Shown here: positions 11,101 through 19,216 of the stretch, piece after piece
Layout of the letters: the number at the start of each line of letters is the position of its first letter
How positions within the stretch are numbered: position 1 is the stretch's first letter
NCBI GenBank assembly: GCA_030544225.1
Contig: CM060485.1
Span: forward strand, 3,906,001-3,970,000
Direction: 5' to 3'
Origin: Skeletonema marinoi
Lineage: Eukaryota; Bacillariophyta; Thalassiosirophyceae; Thalassiosirales; Thalassiosiraceae
Length of the DNA: 64,000 nucleotides
The notes under the pieces: model-generated
The model's database searches: none
What the model saw: the letters and a program-made list of their open reading frames with translations, nothing else
What the model was told of the DNA's origin: nothing
Program-made: the position numbers and the translations under genes

Positions 11101-12372
11101 CAAAATATCCAAAATCGGAGTAAAGGGATTGGACCCTCCCATAAAATTGGACCCAGAAGATGATGAGGCTGCTGCAGCAAGTAATAAATTGGGATCAATA
11201 GCTGCCTGTCCACCCAGTAAGACTAATCCCCTAAGCGTCGAGAAGGCATAGTCTCCAATCTCTTCCAAACTCTCTCTCGTAATAATGGGATGGCCCGGCG
11301 GCAAATCTTCCAAGGAAAAGTCATTTGCAACGTTGTCTTTTTTCATCCTTGACGCCGCCTGAAACGGGAGTTCCTTTTTCGAAAAGCAAAGGACTACAAT
11401 TTCCAGAAACTTGATACACGATGATCGCAATGCATCTCCCTCCACCTGACCCTTCTTATCCATACTGGCGGATTCCCCTCCCCTCGTTCGCTCTAGAAAT
11501 AGCCGCCCCAATACACCTTCAATCATCCTCATGACGGGTAAGAATAATCTCAACGCACCGGCATCATCGGCACTCCCAATTCGTTCCGCCATATACCTAA
11601 GGCATGGTTTCAACGCGGCACTTGCACTTAGCACTCCACGTCCAGCCGCACTCGCATCTAACGTTGCATTCGTGAACGTCCCAGGAGTCAAATTAGGTAT
11701 AGCACTTTGCACCCACCTCCGGAGTAACTCCGCTCTTCTAGCCGATTTGATTTGATTCCGTCTCTGCCCCTCTGCTGGATTGAATGGAGGGGCACTTACA
11801 TGTCCACTCCCTGGTGAAATTCCCGGCCCGTATGGACCAGCCAATGATGGCGCAGATGTACTCCCATCTAAATAACTGCCCGCTTTACACCACTCACTGT
11901 GCAGAGTATGAAACAAGGCCAACGACGCACTTCGTTTGGCGGGTATTGTATCACTCTGCGCCGATTCTAAAATTACTGGTAATATCAATTCGGAATTAAT
12001 ACGCGTGTAAATCTCATCCACACACATTTCAATGGTATAATTTTGTGGGTAGGACGATGCCAAAGCACGCGCCGTAGATGGTCCAGTGTGTGCCGATACT
12101 TCCACAACGGGACGGAGGATGCTCGCGAGTTCTTGATGTATCGATTGTTTCACACTACCTGCAGATGTAGCGGTGCTGCCAACTGTGCCAGGATGTGACT
12201 TGAACTCGTTTAGAGCAGTAACCACTCTAGATTCGAGATCATCCAGTGCCGATAGAAGAGGGGAGGCCTCTTCTTCGTCAATATCGGAGGCATCCGAGTC
12301 GATGATGGCAGCGTTGTCATCATCGTCGATTATTTGCTGATTGATGTTGTCGATTTCATCTATTTGCATCAT
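8140..12372 (-). CDS. symplekin / Pta1-like mRNA 3'-end processing scaffold
   Basis: A single 1410-aa ORF. Symplekin (Pta1 in yeast) is the scaffold joining the cleavage/polyadenylation and histone pre-mRNA processing factors in the nucleus. The C-terminal third carries the symplekin-C pattern: IRYIMPVVSGIKRVELLKEL, then DEILKTALHRM, then a conserved LPLAYMRTIILTCSKH helix and WICHVLLPRLVEGQVH followed by QWEGWMRCAKML, matching the family's MRTVIQ and WEGF blocks. The N-terminal half is helical-repeat-like with an acidic start (residues about 16-35). No introns. It is long compared with typical symplekins of about 1000-1300 residues because of low-complexity inserts. Confidence 0.8.
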   Translation of the reverse strand: MMQIDEIDNINQQIIDDDDNAAIIDSDASDIDEEEASPLLSALDDLESRVVTALNEFKSHPGTVGSTATSAGSVKQSIHQELASILRPVVEVSAHTGPSTARALASSYPQNYTIEMCVDEIYTRINSELILPVILESAQSDTIPAKRSASLALFHTLHSEWCKAGSYLDGSTSAPSLAGPYGPGISPGSGHVSAPPFNPAEGQRRNQIKSARRAELLRRWVQSAIPNLTPGTFTNATLDASAAGRGVLSASAALKPCLRYMAERIGSADDAGALRLFLPVMRMIEGVLGRLFLERTRGGESASMDKKGQVEGDALRSSCIKFLEIVVLCFSKKELPFQAASRMKKDNVANDFSLEDLPPGHPIITRESLEEIGDYAFSTLRGLVLLGGQAAIDPNLLLAAAASSSSGSNFMGGSNPFTPILDILKPAALAFLNFETDAEKAEAAGGDKNAFTLDRANIELDFGLSQKSYSLSINAIQMLATKRPVYFKESSVCLARRAIDPPGTSDNDGVLLSKAAITGIRTHLRSSCLTLLRHFLSVTSGSWEVLSDALKQAGMETQADRALKASKQQLNLMKGGRAARNRAAVFYEWDTSADDSRAAKRQRDTDDAQARVRAAKMARGLGSGIQLPTSMVDACELVLLNLDNLPPKRPPVASSKQRKQPIDLDFVVDAVVSNGASLTMEENHWYDRDGGDGWAIEEGEVGEDGRPVLTFKMNSSVLDAGMKIAQGEKVKDTEKAFAAQSKLASSMAFSRVLMSSSNARSSAVADFGKQIAARLALTLEGVKAASEIERSHVMTVEAVESSIKKNAETEEELAGALEFALENPLVSSSLAYDLTPKGLSSDEKEVSNAAASTSALAMRILNEAYVCSFNEDKAKYEKCLDLFVSSVVNACDLSNQNPKDNERKRIANAAASSLPHQLGAAPFLTPSSLNLVSSLCDIDEVVKKFSTKTPSQTIAEAAAARTAKAAAEKRATAALLILRDVAFQRDALRGSAVDCAVAIASGRLPASAQIEDKALKLVMNVIFPKNVDCADKVITSAAKELEFATRFAIENHEKIKKANESSARKKEKHGYSSKSALAPQSDEEKQALDRVRKPVVLVMALAVRRPEIIKAIMENGCRDGADVLAKAIRTNMPKLARAAATKHGAAKIAVQVADMASEKEAPLLICFLDNLVTAADKSLPSQELIDACQEIQKARLDADGKPDIRYIMPVVSGIKRVELLKELPDFVKGSDEILKTALHRMSERLGRYSMIFRDEPDSTENTLRGMSSCEQMVYLHQLDFHAIGIPQKRYLDVIRVCLEDDEVFNDRVVQAALDYISGKFLEGESLPLAYMRTIILTCSKHESLHSWICHVLLPRLVEGQVHSDKRQWEGWMRCAKMLENTGDQGISSLEAIEKLPEEQKKMYRAKYPKK

Positions 12373-12790
12373 CTTGGATGGAGAAGATGGTGATTATAAG
12401 GGACTGTTGGAGAAATCGTGCTGTCTATATTTACTGATTGATAACGCTAGGAAGAGCTCGGCTACTATTTTTCACCATCGTGATAGATTTATTAGGCGTT
12501 TGGCGTTTTGATTTTGGATTTGATGAGATTCAGATGGGCATCTCAAGTTTCTCCGCCCGACTTGCGTTTTTCGTTGTGTGGTATTAGGTATGGTGGCTGC
12601 TCGGTTGGTAAAGTAGGTTGCATGCAAGCTATTGTACAATATTGTACAGTGTTTAGAGTTGTTTGGAACGGTAGTATTGGTGTTGAGATCAGCTGCATCG
12701 TAATGTAGGTAATTAACGTGTTTTATCTTGATTTATCTCGTTCTTAATATGTAAAACAAAATTTCGGGGTACGCAACAGGATGATTTGTT
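12373..12790. other. intergenic region upstream of symplekin
   Basis: 418 bp containing the symplekin promoter and the 3' UTR of the SAP-motif gene. The only notable element is the palindrome at 12634-12647, described separately. Short ORFs here have no protein character. Confidence 0.5.
12634..12647. promoter_or_regulatory. 14-bp palindrome GTACAATATTGTAC
   Basis: A perfect 14-bp palindrome 262 bp upstream of the symplekin start codon. The identical 14-mer occurs again at 18954-18967 upstream of the RMND1-like gene. By chance one given 14-mer is not expected twice in 64 kb, so it may be a factor-binding site or a small repeat-derived sequence. Confidence 0.4.
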
Positions 12791-14941
12791 TTATGATGAC
12801 TCCTCCAATCTCGCAATAAGCTCAGCTTTCTTTCCACTAACTTTCAGCCCCTTACTGCGAAGGACGTCTTTCAATACGGCTACTGTCATTGATGAATAAT
12901 CGGGTGTTGCTTCTTTGGTAACAGGTTCAACAACCTCGGGCTCAAAGATATCATCTTCTTCTTCTGCTTCGACTACTGGAGCAGCTCCCCTTTCTTGCAT
13001 TTCTTGTTCATACTTCAGAACAGCTGCACGAGCTGCTTTCCCCAACGCAGCTTCCTCTTCTTCTGACAGGCCACCCATTTCTGACTGAAGTACCTCATCC
13101 AAAATTTTAGCATCCTCGCCATCTCCACCAATGCCTGCAAGTTCATTGGCAAGGAGTACCGATGCTTCCCAGTCATCATCATCCATGAAATCATCATCGT
13201 CATCTTCATCGTCTGCCATCAATGCTTCTTGTTCTGCCATGAGACGAACTGCTTCCCTTGCAGCCTCAGCCTGCTCTTCCAATAGACGCGCTTCTTCTAA
13301 TCGAGCTTGTTCGGCAGCTCGTTGTTCAGCCTCTTCCTTAACACGGGACTCTTCTGCTAACCTTGCAAATTCAGCAAGTCTAGCTTCTTCCTTCTTGCGC
13401 GCTTCCTCTTCTTCAGCTTTCTTCTTGGCCTCTGCCTCAGCAGCGGCTGCCTTTGCCTCCGCTTCAGCTACTGCCTTCGCCTCTGCCTCAGCGGCTGCCT
13501 TTGCTTCATCTTCTGCCTTTTTCTTGGCCTCTGCTTCAGCGGCTGCCTTCGCCTCGGCCTCAGCTACTGCCTTTGCTTCCTCTTCTGCCTTCTTCTTGGC
13601 CTCAGCCTCGGCTGCTGCCTTTGCCAATTCTTCTGCCTTCTTAGCCTCGGCTGCCTTTGCTTCTGCTTCAGCTACTGCTTTTGCCTCGGCCTCAGCGGCT
13701 GCCTTTGCTTCTGCTTCAGCTGCTGCCTTTGCCTCTGCTTCTGCCTTCTTCTTGGCGTCTGCCTCAGCGGCTGCCGTTGCGTCCTCTTCTGCTTTCTGTT
13801 TGGCTGCTACTGCTGCTGCTGCTGCTCTTTTCTCGTCAGCAATCTTCTTATCTTCACTTAGCCTTCCCATTCTTGCCACCTCCGCTTCATCAGCTGTCAT
13901 GCCCTCGGAAACTTGTGGTGTCTGTGATGGCGCTGTTACCTCTTCGGCTGCAAATGGCTTGCCGTCAACTCTCGATTTCCTTGTCACTTCTGCCTCCTCG
14001 GCTGTTTGACCTTCAGTCAATTGGACAATTGGTTCCTCTTTTCTTACAACCGCTGCACTCGTGTCATCAGACCCTAATGACTCCGTCGTAGCTGCATCCA
14101 TCTCCTTCGTAGCTGCCTCAATCAAAGTCTTGGCCCCCGACCCAATTGTTTTGGAAACTGTTTTCGAAACTTGATCCAATTTGCCACTTTCCTGCCATTC
14201 TCCCACCTGTGACACGGCCGCATCAGTTACATCCTTCGTAAACTTGCCCACACCACGGAGAAACTCACCAGCTTTTCCTTCCGTAATTGACACGTAAGAA
14301 GTGATAACTCCAATCGAAAGTGCCGCCACGATGGTTTGGAGGAGTGGTATAAATGGTCCATAAATAAGGTAAGCAGTCAAAAAGGCAAGGAATGAACCAT
14401 TGATAAAAGCTCCCTGAATGATATTCCTTGGAACGTTTTGCTTAATGGATGGGTTGACAATGAGTGGGTTGATAATTTCACTGGCTATTTTTTCACCCAA
14501 CAAGTTTTCCTCCTTCGTCTCAGCTGCCGCCGCCCTGGCTTCGGTAATGACTGGCTTGGGAGGAGGAGGAGGAGAAATAGCTTCAGTAATGACTGGTTTG
14601 GGAGGATCATTCGCAGGAGGGGTAGGGACTACCCATGATTTCTCATCATCCTCCTCTTCTTTTGCTTCTTCTTCGCTGCTGTTGCTACTACCATCCTTTG
14701 GTTTTTCCATAATAGCATAAAATGGTAGAGACCTAGACGATCGCTGTTGAACCTTACCAAATGCCGCCTTCACATTATTAGGCAGCATCCATTGGGTGGT
14801 TGCTGTTGCGCGGCGATTGCTGCCGGACGAGACTTGATTGTGGTGCATAGGTTGTCGTTGCAGCGATAGGGCGGTAACACAGCTTACCGACGATGCCGAT
14901 GTTAGCGCGGCGATAGCGATTGCGGAATTAAGCTTGGTCAT
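12791..14941 (-). CDS. plastid/secretory AEAK-repeat membrane protein with C-terminal SAP motif, 716 aa
   Basis: The N-terminus is a signal-peptide-like hydrophobic stretch (MTKLNSAIAIAALTSASS then VTALSLQ), possibly part of a plastid presequence although no phenylalanine follows the predicted cut. A proline-rich segment, PPPPPKPVITEA, appears in two related copies. Around residues 175-225 two adjacent membrane segments are visible (FINGSFLAFLTAYLIYGPF and LLQTIVAALSIGVITSYV). A long Ala/Glu/Lys coiled coil of AEAEAK-type repeats follows (about 370-560), then an acidic tract. The last 32 residues, MTVAVLKDVLRSKGLKVSG and the following LIARL, match the SAP helix-extension-helix motif used for DNA or RNA binding. 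A membrane protein with a nucleic-acid-binding tail could tether nucleoids or RNA; that is inference. Confidence 0.7.
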   Translation of the reverse strand: MTKLNSAIAIAALTSASSVSCVTALSLQRQPMHHNQVSSGSNRRATATTQWMLPNNVKAAFGKVQQRSSRSLPFYAIMEKPKDGSSNSSEEEAKEEEDDEKSWVVPTPPANDPPKPVITEAISPPPPPKPVITEARAAAAETKEENLLGEKIASEIINPLIVNPSIKQNVPRNIIQGAFINGSFLAFLTAYLIYGPFIPLLQTIVAALSIGVITSYVSITEGKAGEFLRGVGKFTKDVTDAAVSQVGEWQESGKLDQVSKTVSKTIGSGAKTLIEAATKEMDAATTESLGSDDTSAAVVRKEEPIVQLTEGQTAEEAEVTRKSRVDGKPFAAEEVTAPSQTPQVSEGMTADEAEVARMGRLSEDKKIADEKRAAAAAVAAKQKAEEDATAAAEADAKKKAEAEAKAAAEAEAKAAAEAEAKAVAEAEAKAAEAKKAEELAKAAAEAEAKKKAEEEAKAVAEAEAKAAAEAEAKKKAEDEAKAAAEAEAKAVAEAEAKAAAAEAEAKKKAEEEEARKKEEARLAEFARLAEESRVKEEAEQRAAEQARLEEARLLEEQAEAAREAVRLMAEQEALMADDEDDDDDFMDDDDWEASVLLANELAGIGGDGEDAKILDEVLQSEMGGLSEEEEAALGKAARAAVLKYEQEMQERGAAPVVEAEEEDDIFEPEVVEPVTKEATPDYSSMTVAVLKDVLRSKGLKVSGKKAELIARLEESS

Positions 14942-15277
14942 GATTGATTGGACGAGAAATTATTATACACTTAATGAGGCTTTATCTGACACTACTAGCG
15001 TGATGTTTATGGTGCCATTCAAATGCAGAGCGTGCCAACTCCATCCAGTTGTTGATTTGAATTGATGTGCCTCGCTCATCCTGCGTCAAATCATTCATTT
15101 GAATTTTGGATTTTAGAGAGCCGATGGCGATGATCACCGAAATGTATCTTTTTGCTGTGACAACCTCAACCAAACGTCAGTGGCATCGCGGCATGAAAAA
15201 GCACCTCGCTACGCCTCAAATCAAAGCATTGATCAAGGCAAGAGGAGAGTTTATTTACTGGTCGCAAACAATCCAAA
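14942..15277. other. divergent promoter region, SAP-motif gene / IspD
   Basis: 336 bp between two divergent plastid- or secretory-targeted genes. No repeat, RNA gene or strong palindrome noticed. ORFs across it are shadows. Confidence 0.5.
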
Positions 15278-16183
15278 ATGATGCTATTAACTCTATGCAT
15301 TCAGCTATTGCTGCTGTTGCAATCAACATATGCATTCACAGCGCCATCCGTCTCCAGCCGACTATCGACAACTAAATCGTCTTCGTCCATTTATTCGTCG
15401 TCCAATGATGAGGAATTCACAGGCTTTGGCAATGTAGGCTTCCTTGTTCTTGCCGGAGGTACTGGCTCTCGTATGAAAGCGAACATGCCCAAACAATTCT
15501 TGACTCTGTCTGGATCGCCAGTATTGCATTACTCATTGCACTTGTTCCTTGAAAAGCTACCTGAATATTGCGCACAAAATGGATTATCACCACCCAGCAC
15601 GGTAGTATTAGTGATGGATCCCAAGTATCAACCAGAATACCAACCAATCGTTGACAAATACAATGGAAAGTTGGCATTTGCAAATCCTGGTGTAGAACGA
15701 CAGGGCTCTGTCGAAAATGGTTTGAATAAATTGGTTGAACTTTCAAAAGAGAATAATGGTTCTCCCTGTGAGTTCGTCGCTGTGCATGATAGTGCACGAC
15801 CATTGGTTACCATTCCTGAGATAGAATCGGTGGTGAAGGATGCACAGAGTGTAGGAGCAGCTGTGTTGGGTGTGCCTTGCAAGGCTACAATCAAAGAGAG
15901 TGATGATGGTGTACTCGTACAACGAACAATTCCCCGTGCACGATTGTGGGAAGTGCATACACCTCAAGTTGTCAAGGTTGAGGCATTGTTACGAGGATTT
16001 GACAAGGTTGAGAAGGAAAATCTTGAGGTTACTGATGATGTTTCCATTATTGAAGCTTTGGGTGAGCCTGTCAAATTGACTTTAGGAGAGTACACGAATT
16101 TGAAGATTACTACTCCCGAAGATATGGATGTAGCAACTGCTATTTTGAAGGATAGAGGAGATGATCAGATTAACTTAATTTAA
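15278..16183 (+). CDS. ispD: 2-C-methyl-D-erythritol 4-phosphate cytidylyltransferase, plastid-targeted
   Basis: Third enzyme of the plastid MEP isoprenoid pathway: transfers CMP to MEP to form CDP-methylerythritol. 301 aa, intronless. The nucleotide-binding signature LAGGTGSRMKANMPKQF starts at residue 58, with the conserved Lys in PKQF. VAVHDSARPLV and the late LEVTDDVSIIEALG segment are also typical. The first 19 residues (MMLLTLCIQLLLLLQSTYA) are a signal peptide followed by FTAPS and a Ser/Thr-rich transit stretch, the classic diatom plastid presequence. It supplies precursors upstream of the carotenoid route to which the CRTISO-like gene 9 kb away belongs; this is co-occurrence, not an operon. 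Confidence 0.93.
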   Translation: MMLLTLCIQLLLLLQSTYAFTAPSVSSRLSTTKSSSSIYSSSNDEEFTGFGNVGFLVLAGGTGSRMKANMPKQFLTLSGSPVLHYSLHLFLEKLPEYCAQNGLSPPSTVVLVMDPKYQPEYQPIVDKYNGKLAFANPGVERQGSVENGLNKLVELSKENNGSPCEFVAVHDSARPLVTIPEIESVVKDAQSVGAAVLGVPCKATIKESDDGVLVQRTIPRARLWEVHTPQVVKVEALLRGFDKVEKENLEVTDDVSIIEALGEPVKLTLGEYTNLKITTPEDMDVATAILKDRGDDQINLI

Positions 16184-16423
16184 TGCTAGAAATGAATCAA
16201 TAATTTCAATGTTTGATGTAATGTTGGTACGGCCGGCCGGAGGAGCATCTGGTGATGAGTACCTAGATGTGTATTACAGTTAAGACTGTTTACGAGTATC
16301 GTACCATAAGTACCTCTTTCAAAGATCTCGGAACTGTCCATTATCTTTGCCAATGATCAATGATTCTGCTCTCTTGGTACATGAACATAGCAATCCTTTC
16401 TAGAAGATAATAGGTAATGCATA

Positions 16424-17566
16424 ATGATGACTCCTATGACAGCGGTATGGAGGAAGTATAGGTTAGTAGCCAGCCATGTCGTCGGCCGCGCATTCTCTAC
16501 AAACAACAGGCGCATCGTCGATCTACGAAGTGATACCGTCACACAACCAACTTCAGCCATGCTCCATGCCGCCACTCAAGCCACGACGGGGGATGATGTG
16601 ATGGGTGAAGATCCAACAGTGACGGCACTGGAACATCATGCTGCAGAATTGTTTGGGAAGGAACGAGCGCTCTATGTTCCTACAGGAACAATGGCGAACA
16701 TGTGCGCCATTTTGTCGCATTGTCATTACAAATCTTCCGAAATGATTATAGGCTCGAAGTCACATATCAACTTGTACGAGGGAGGGGGGTATGCCAACTT
16801 GGCTGGTGTCAGCTGTAAACAGATACCAGAAGATGAAAATGCCATGTTCTCGATGGACGACATCAGAGATTCGTATTTCTCTGACAACGATGATCATTAT
16901 GCAAAATCGACGTTGATCTGTTTAGAGAACACTCATAATATGCTTGGAGGTGTTGCACTGCCAGCATCGTACATTTCTTCAATAGGAAAGATGGCACGAG
17001 AGCGTGATATGAAAGTACACATTGATGGAGCAAGAATTATGAATGCTGCTGTTGCGTTAAACACCTCTCCGTCTGACTTGTGCGAGGGTGCTGATTCAAT
17101 TTCAATTTGCTTGTCGAAAGGATTGGGAGCTCCAATGGGTAGTATTCTAGTTGGAGAGACGGAGTTTATTCGACTAGCTCGTAGAGCAAGAAAGCGCTTG
17201 GGTGGAGGAATGCGTCAAGTAGGCGTGATTGCGTCAATGGGCATGCACGCATTGACAAACAATGTAGATAGGATGGCAGATGATCACTCGAGAGCCCAAA
17301 GAATTGCTTCAGAGCTAAAAGGAGCTGGATTCTTCCTTCCCCGAGACGGCCAAGTCGACACAAACATCGTCTTTTTTGCATTACCTGACAATTCAAAGCT
17401 CACGAAAGAAGAGCTTCCAGCTAAAATGTTTGAGAAATATGGAGTCAAAATTGCTGGTGGATACAGTAAGGGTGGAAGAATGTTTCGCTTAGTAACACAC
17501 ATGGATGTTGACGATGAAGGTGTTGATGCCACAATAGAAGGAATAATATCTCTCTGCATTCCATAA
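16424..17566 (+). CDS. low-specificity L-threonine aldolase
   Basis: PLP enzyme of fold type I that splits L-threonine or allo-threonine to glycine and acetaldehyde. 380 aa, intronless. It shows the family start VDLRSDTVTQPT, GDDVMGEDPTV, the cofactor-stacking region YVPTGTMANM, VHIDGARIMNAAV with the PLP-contacting aspartate, and the Schiff-base lysine in SICLSKGLGAPMG (about residue 231). The first about 28 residues (TAVWRKYRLVASHVVGRAF and following) are basic, with no acidic residues and aromatic/hydrophobic spacing, suggesting a mitochondrial presequence. Its stop codon is 64 nt from the stop of the convergent RMND1-like gene. Confidence 0.9.
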   Translation: MMTPMTAVWRKYRLVASHVVGRAFSTNNRRIVDLRSDTVTQPTSAMLHAATQATTGDDVMGEDPTVTALEHHAAELFGKERALYVPTGTMANMCAILSHCHYKSSEMIIGSKSHINLYEGGGYANLAGVSCKQIPEDENAMFSMDDIRDSYFSDNDDHYAKSTLICLENTHNMLGGVALPASYISSIGKMARERDMKVHIDGARIMNAAVALNTSPSDLCEGADSISICLSKGLGAPMGSILVGETEFIRLARRARKRLGGGMRQVGVIASMGMHALTNNVDRMADDHSRAQRIASELKGAGFFLPRDGQVDTNIVFFALPDNSKLTKEELPAKMFEKYGVKIAGGYSKGGRMFRLVTHMDVDDEGVDATIEGIISLCIP

Positions 17567-17630
17567 TGTTCGTTATCACCCAGCCCAGGAATGTTTACAA
17601 TTACTAATACTCATTACTTGTCGAATACTC

Positions 17631-18771
17631 CTACATCTCGTCACGATATGCTCGAAAGACTTCTATTAAAATCTCCACAACAATTAGTATAATGATGATC
17701 CACTCCAACACACTAGCATGTACATTGTTTGCAGCATCCATTAATATGGAATGAAGATCCTTCAACACGGCCAGTCTTTTATCAATAATGGCAATGCGAT
17801 TATCTACATCGAGATACTTCATGCTCTGCTTATACTCCGGTTCAAACCTATCATCCTCCCAGAAATCTTCAGGTACGTCAAGTAAGTTTGTTTCCAGATT
17901 GATCGCGTTATTGAGGAGGAAAAGACGTCCTATTTCAACATTGACCTGCTTCCTAGTCATGTGCAGTTCCCCAGCAGACGCCATATGCTCAGGAATGTGG
18001 CTATTTCTTTCGATGGCCTTCTCTAATTTTGCCTCATATGCTCAAATTTGCTGATTTGGCAACAGCAAACGATACTGCCAGCTTCTCACTGGCGTCTCTT
18101 GTTTGCAGCTGTACAACATCTCTATGCCACTTAAATACATCTCCGTAGCAAAATCCCATCTCATCATTGGCATTATCAATACTTTCAGCGTTGTATTTCA
18201 AACCAATAAGGTCTTCATGCGAAAATAAATGTTTTTGCATGAATTGCAGTTCGGCTTCTTCCCCAGGAAAATTCCAGAAGGCAACTGCTCCGGAACTGAA
18301 AATAAAGACCTCGGGCATGGAAGCATCTATCTCACCTTTTCCATCATACTCTTGTCCACCAGATGGAGCATTTTCTTCGCCTCCACTGACCAAATTAAGA
18401 GTTGGTAGCCACAAACGAATTGCATCGTAGTGATCGACTAATTCCCATTCTGTCGATAGCGTCTGATATATGACGTTGACTAGCTTCTTCAGATTCAAAT
18501 CATCCACGTGCACATGCACTCCAATTCTTCCTCTCCAACTTGCATAATCCTGCCGCTTCCGACGAAAGGCTCCCACGTTCTTGCGGCGTTTCGGCTTTGA
18601 TTTCATAGCCAGAACGCCATCCGCGTCCTGGATTGCAGGAACATGTCGTTGGAAGAAGATGTTTGTTGGGTGAGACTGAAATGCTTGTAAATTTCTCTTG
18701 GAGAATGTTTTGGGTGCGGATTCAGTAGATGCTGTCGGTGCAGTGGTGCCACCACTGCTTGTGTCCACCAA
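17631..18771 (-). pseudogene. RMND1/Sif2-like DUF155 protein with a reading-frame break
   Basis: Two ORFs together encode one DUF155 protein. This family includes RMND1, an inner-mitochondrial-membrane protein supporting mitochondrial translation. The upstream part (18034-18771) carries EVFIFSSGAVAFWNF and ends EKLAVSFAVAKSANLSI. The downstream part (from about 18040 down to 17631) continues EAKLEKAIERNSHIPEH, MTRKQVNVEIGRLFLLNNAI, DVPEDFWEDD and a C-terminal membrane helix VLEWIIIILIVVEILIEVF. The two meet in different frames at about 18036-18041, where the minus strand reads AGC ATA TGA GGC. No plausible intron removes the shift without losing conserved residues. A 2-nt loss in an AT run, an assembly error, or +1 frameshifting at ATA-TGA could each explain it. 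Everything else looks intact, so the gene is probably functional. Confidence 0.72.
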
Positions 18772-19216
18772 AGACCAAAGGTGTTTGTTCCGTGGCGGAG
18801 CGAGGAGTAAAAGTCGGTGGACGATCGGCCATACTTATGTAATATGGCAAGCATGGCAAAGCACGACATTCAGCCAGTAGCAAAGCTTCTTTTGTCGCTG
18901 GCTGGATACTGATTTGAATTTGAATTGAAATTGAAGACCTCCGCGAAAGATGTGTACAATATTGTACTATTCCTACGTGGCGTCTCTACGGGGGCCCTTT
19001 TTCGCTCTGAGAGAAATGAGCTTGTAACTCGTGTCAGGGCGGGGTCAGGGTGATGCCACAGATTTGCTTTATGTATTCTTCAGTCTTCTCAATACAAGCA
19101 TTCAATGGGTTATTCAAGAGTAGCGTTATCTATATTTCGAATTTACTCCTATACTTATCATTTACAGTGTTTTCCGTGCACGACGACAATTAGTTCTTGG
19201 TTGCGCTGCCACTTCG
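18772..19216. other. intergenic region upstream of the RMND1-like gene
   Basis: 445 bp holding the RMND1-like promoter and the 3' UTR of the HSF-like gene. It contains the second copy of the 14-bp palindrome (18954-18967) and an alternating TTGAA-rich stretch at 18912-18934. Nothing else noticed. Confidence 0.5.
18954..18967. promoter_or_regulatory. 14-bp palindrome GTACAATATTGTAC, second copy
   Basis: Identical to the palindrome at 12634-12647, here 183 bp upstream of the RMND1-like start codon. Both copies lie upstream of minus-strand genes in the 5' intergenic space. Confidence 0.4.

Noticed and set aside
13131-14009. A 292-codon plus-strand Ser/Ala-rich ORF
   Set aside because: It is the antisense shadow of the AEAK repeats in the SAP-motif gene; low-complexity repeats keep several frames open.
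16184-16423. Possible tRNA or small RNA between IspD and threonine aldolase
   Set aside because: No cloverleaf, no matching B-box sequence; the GGCCGGCC palindrome near 16232 is a short GC patch only.
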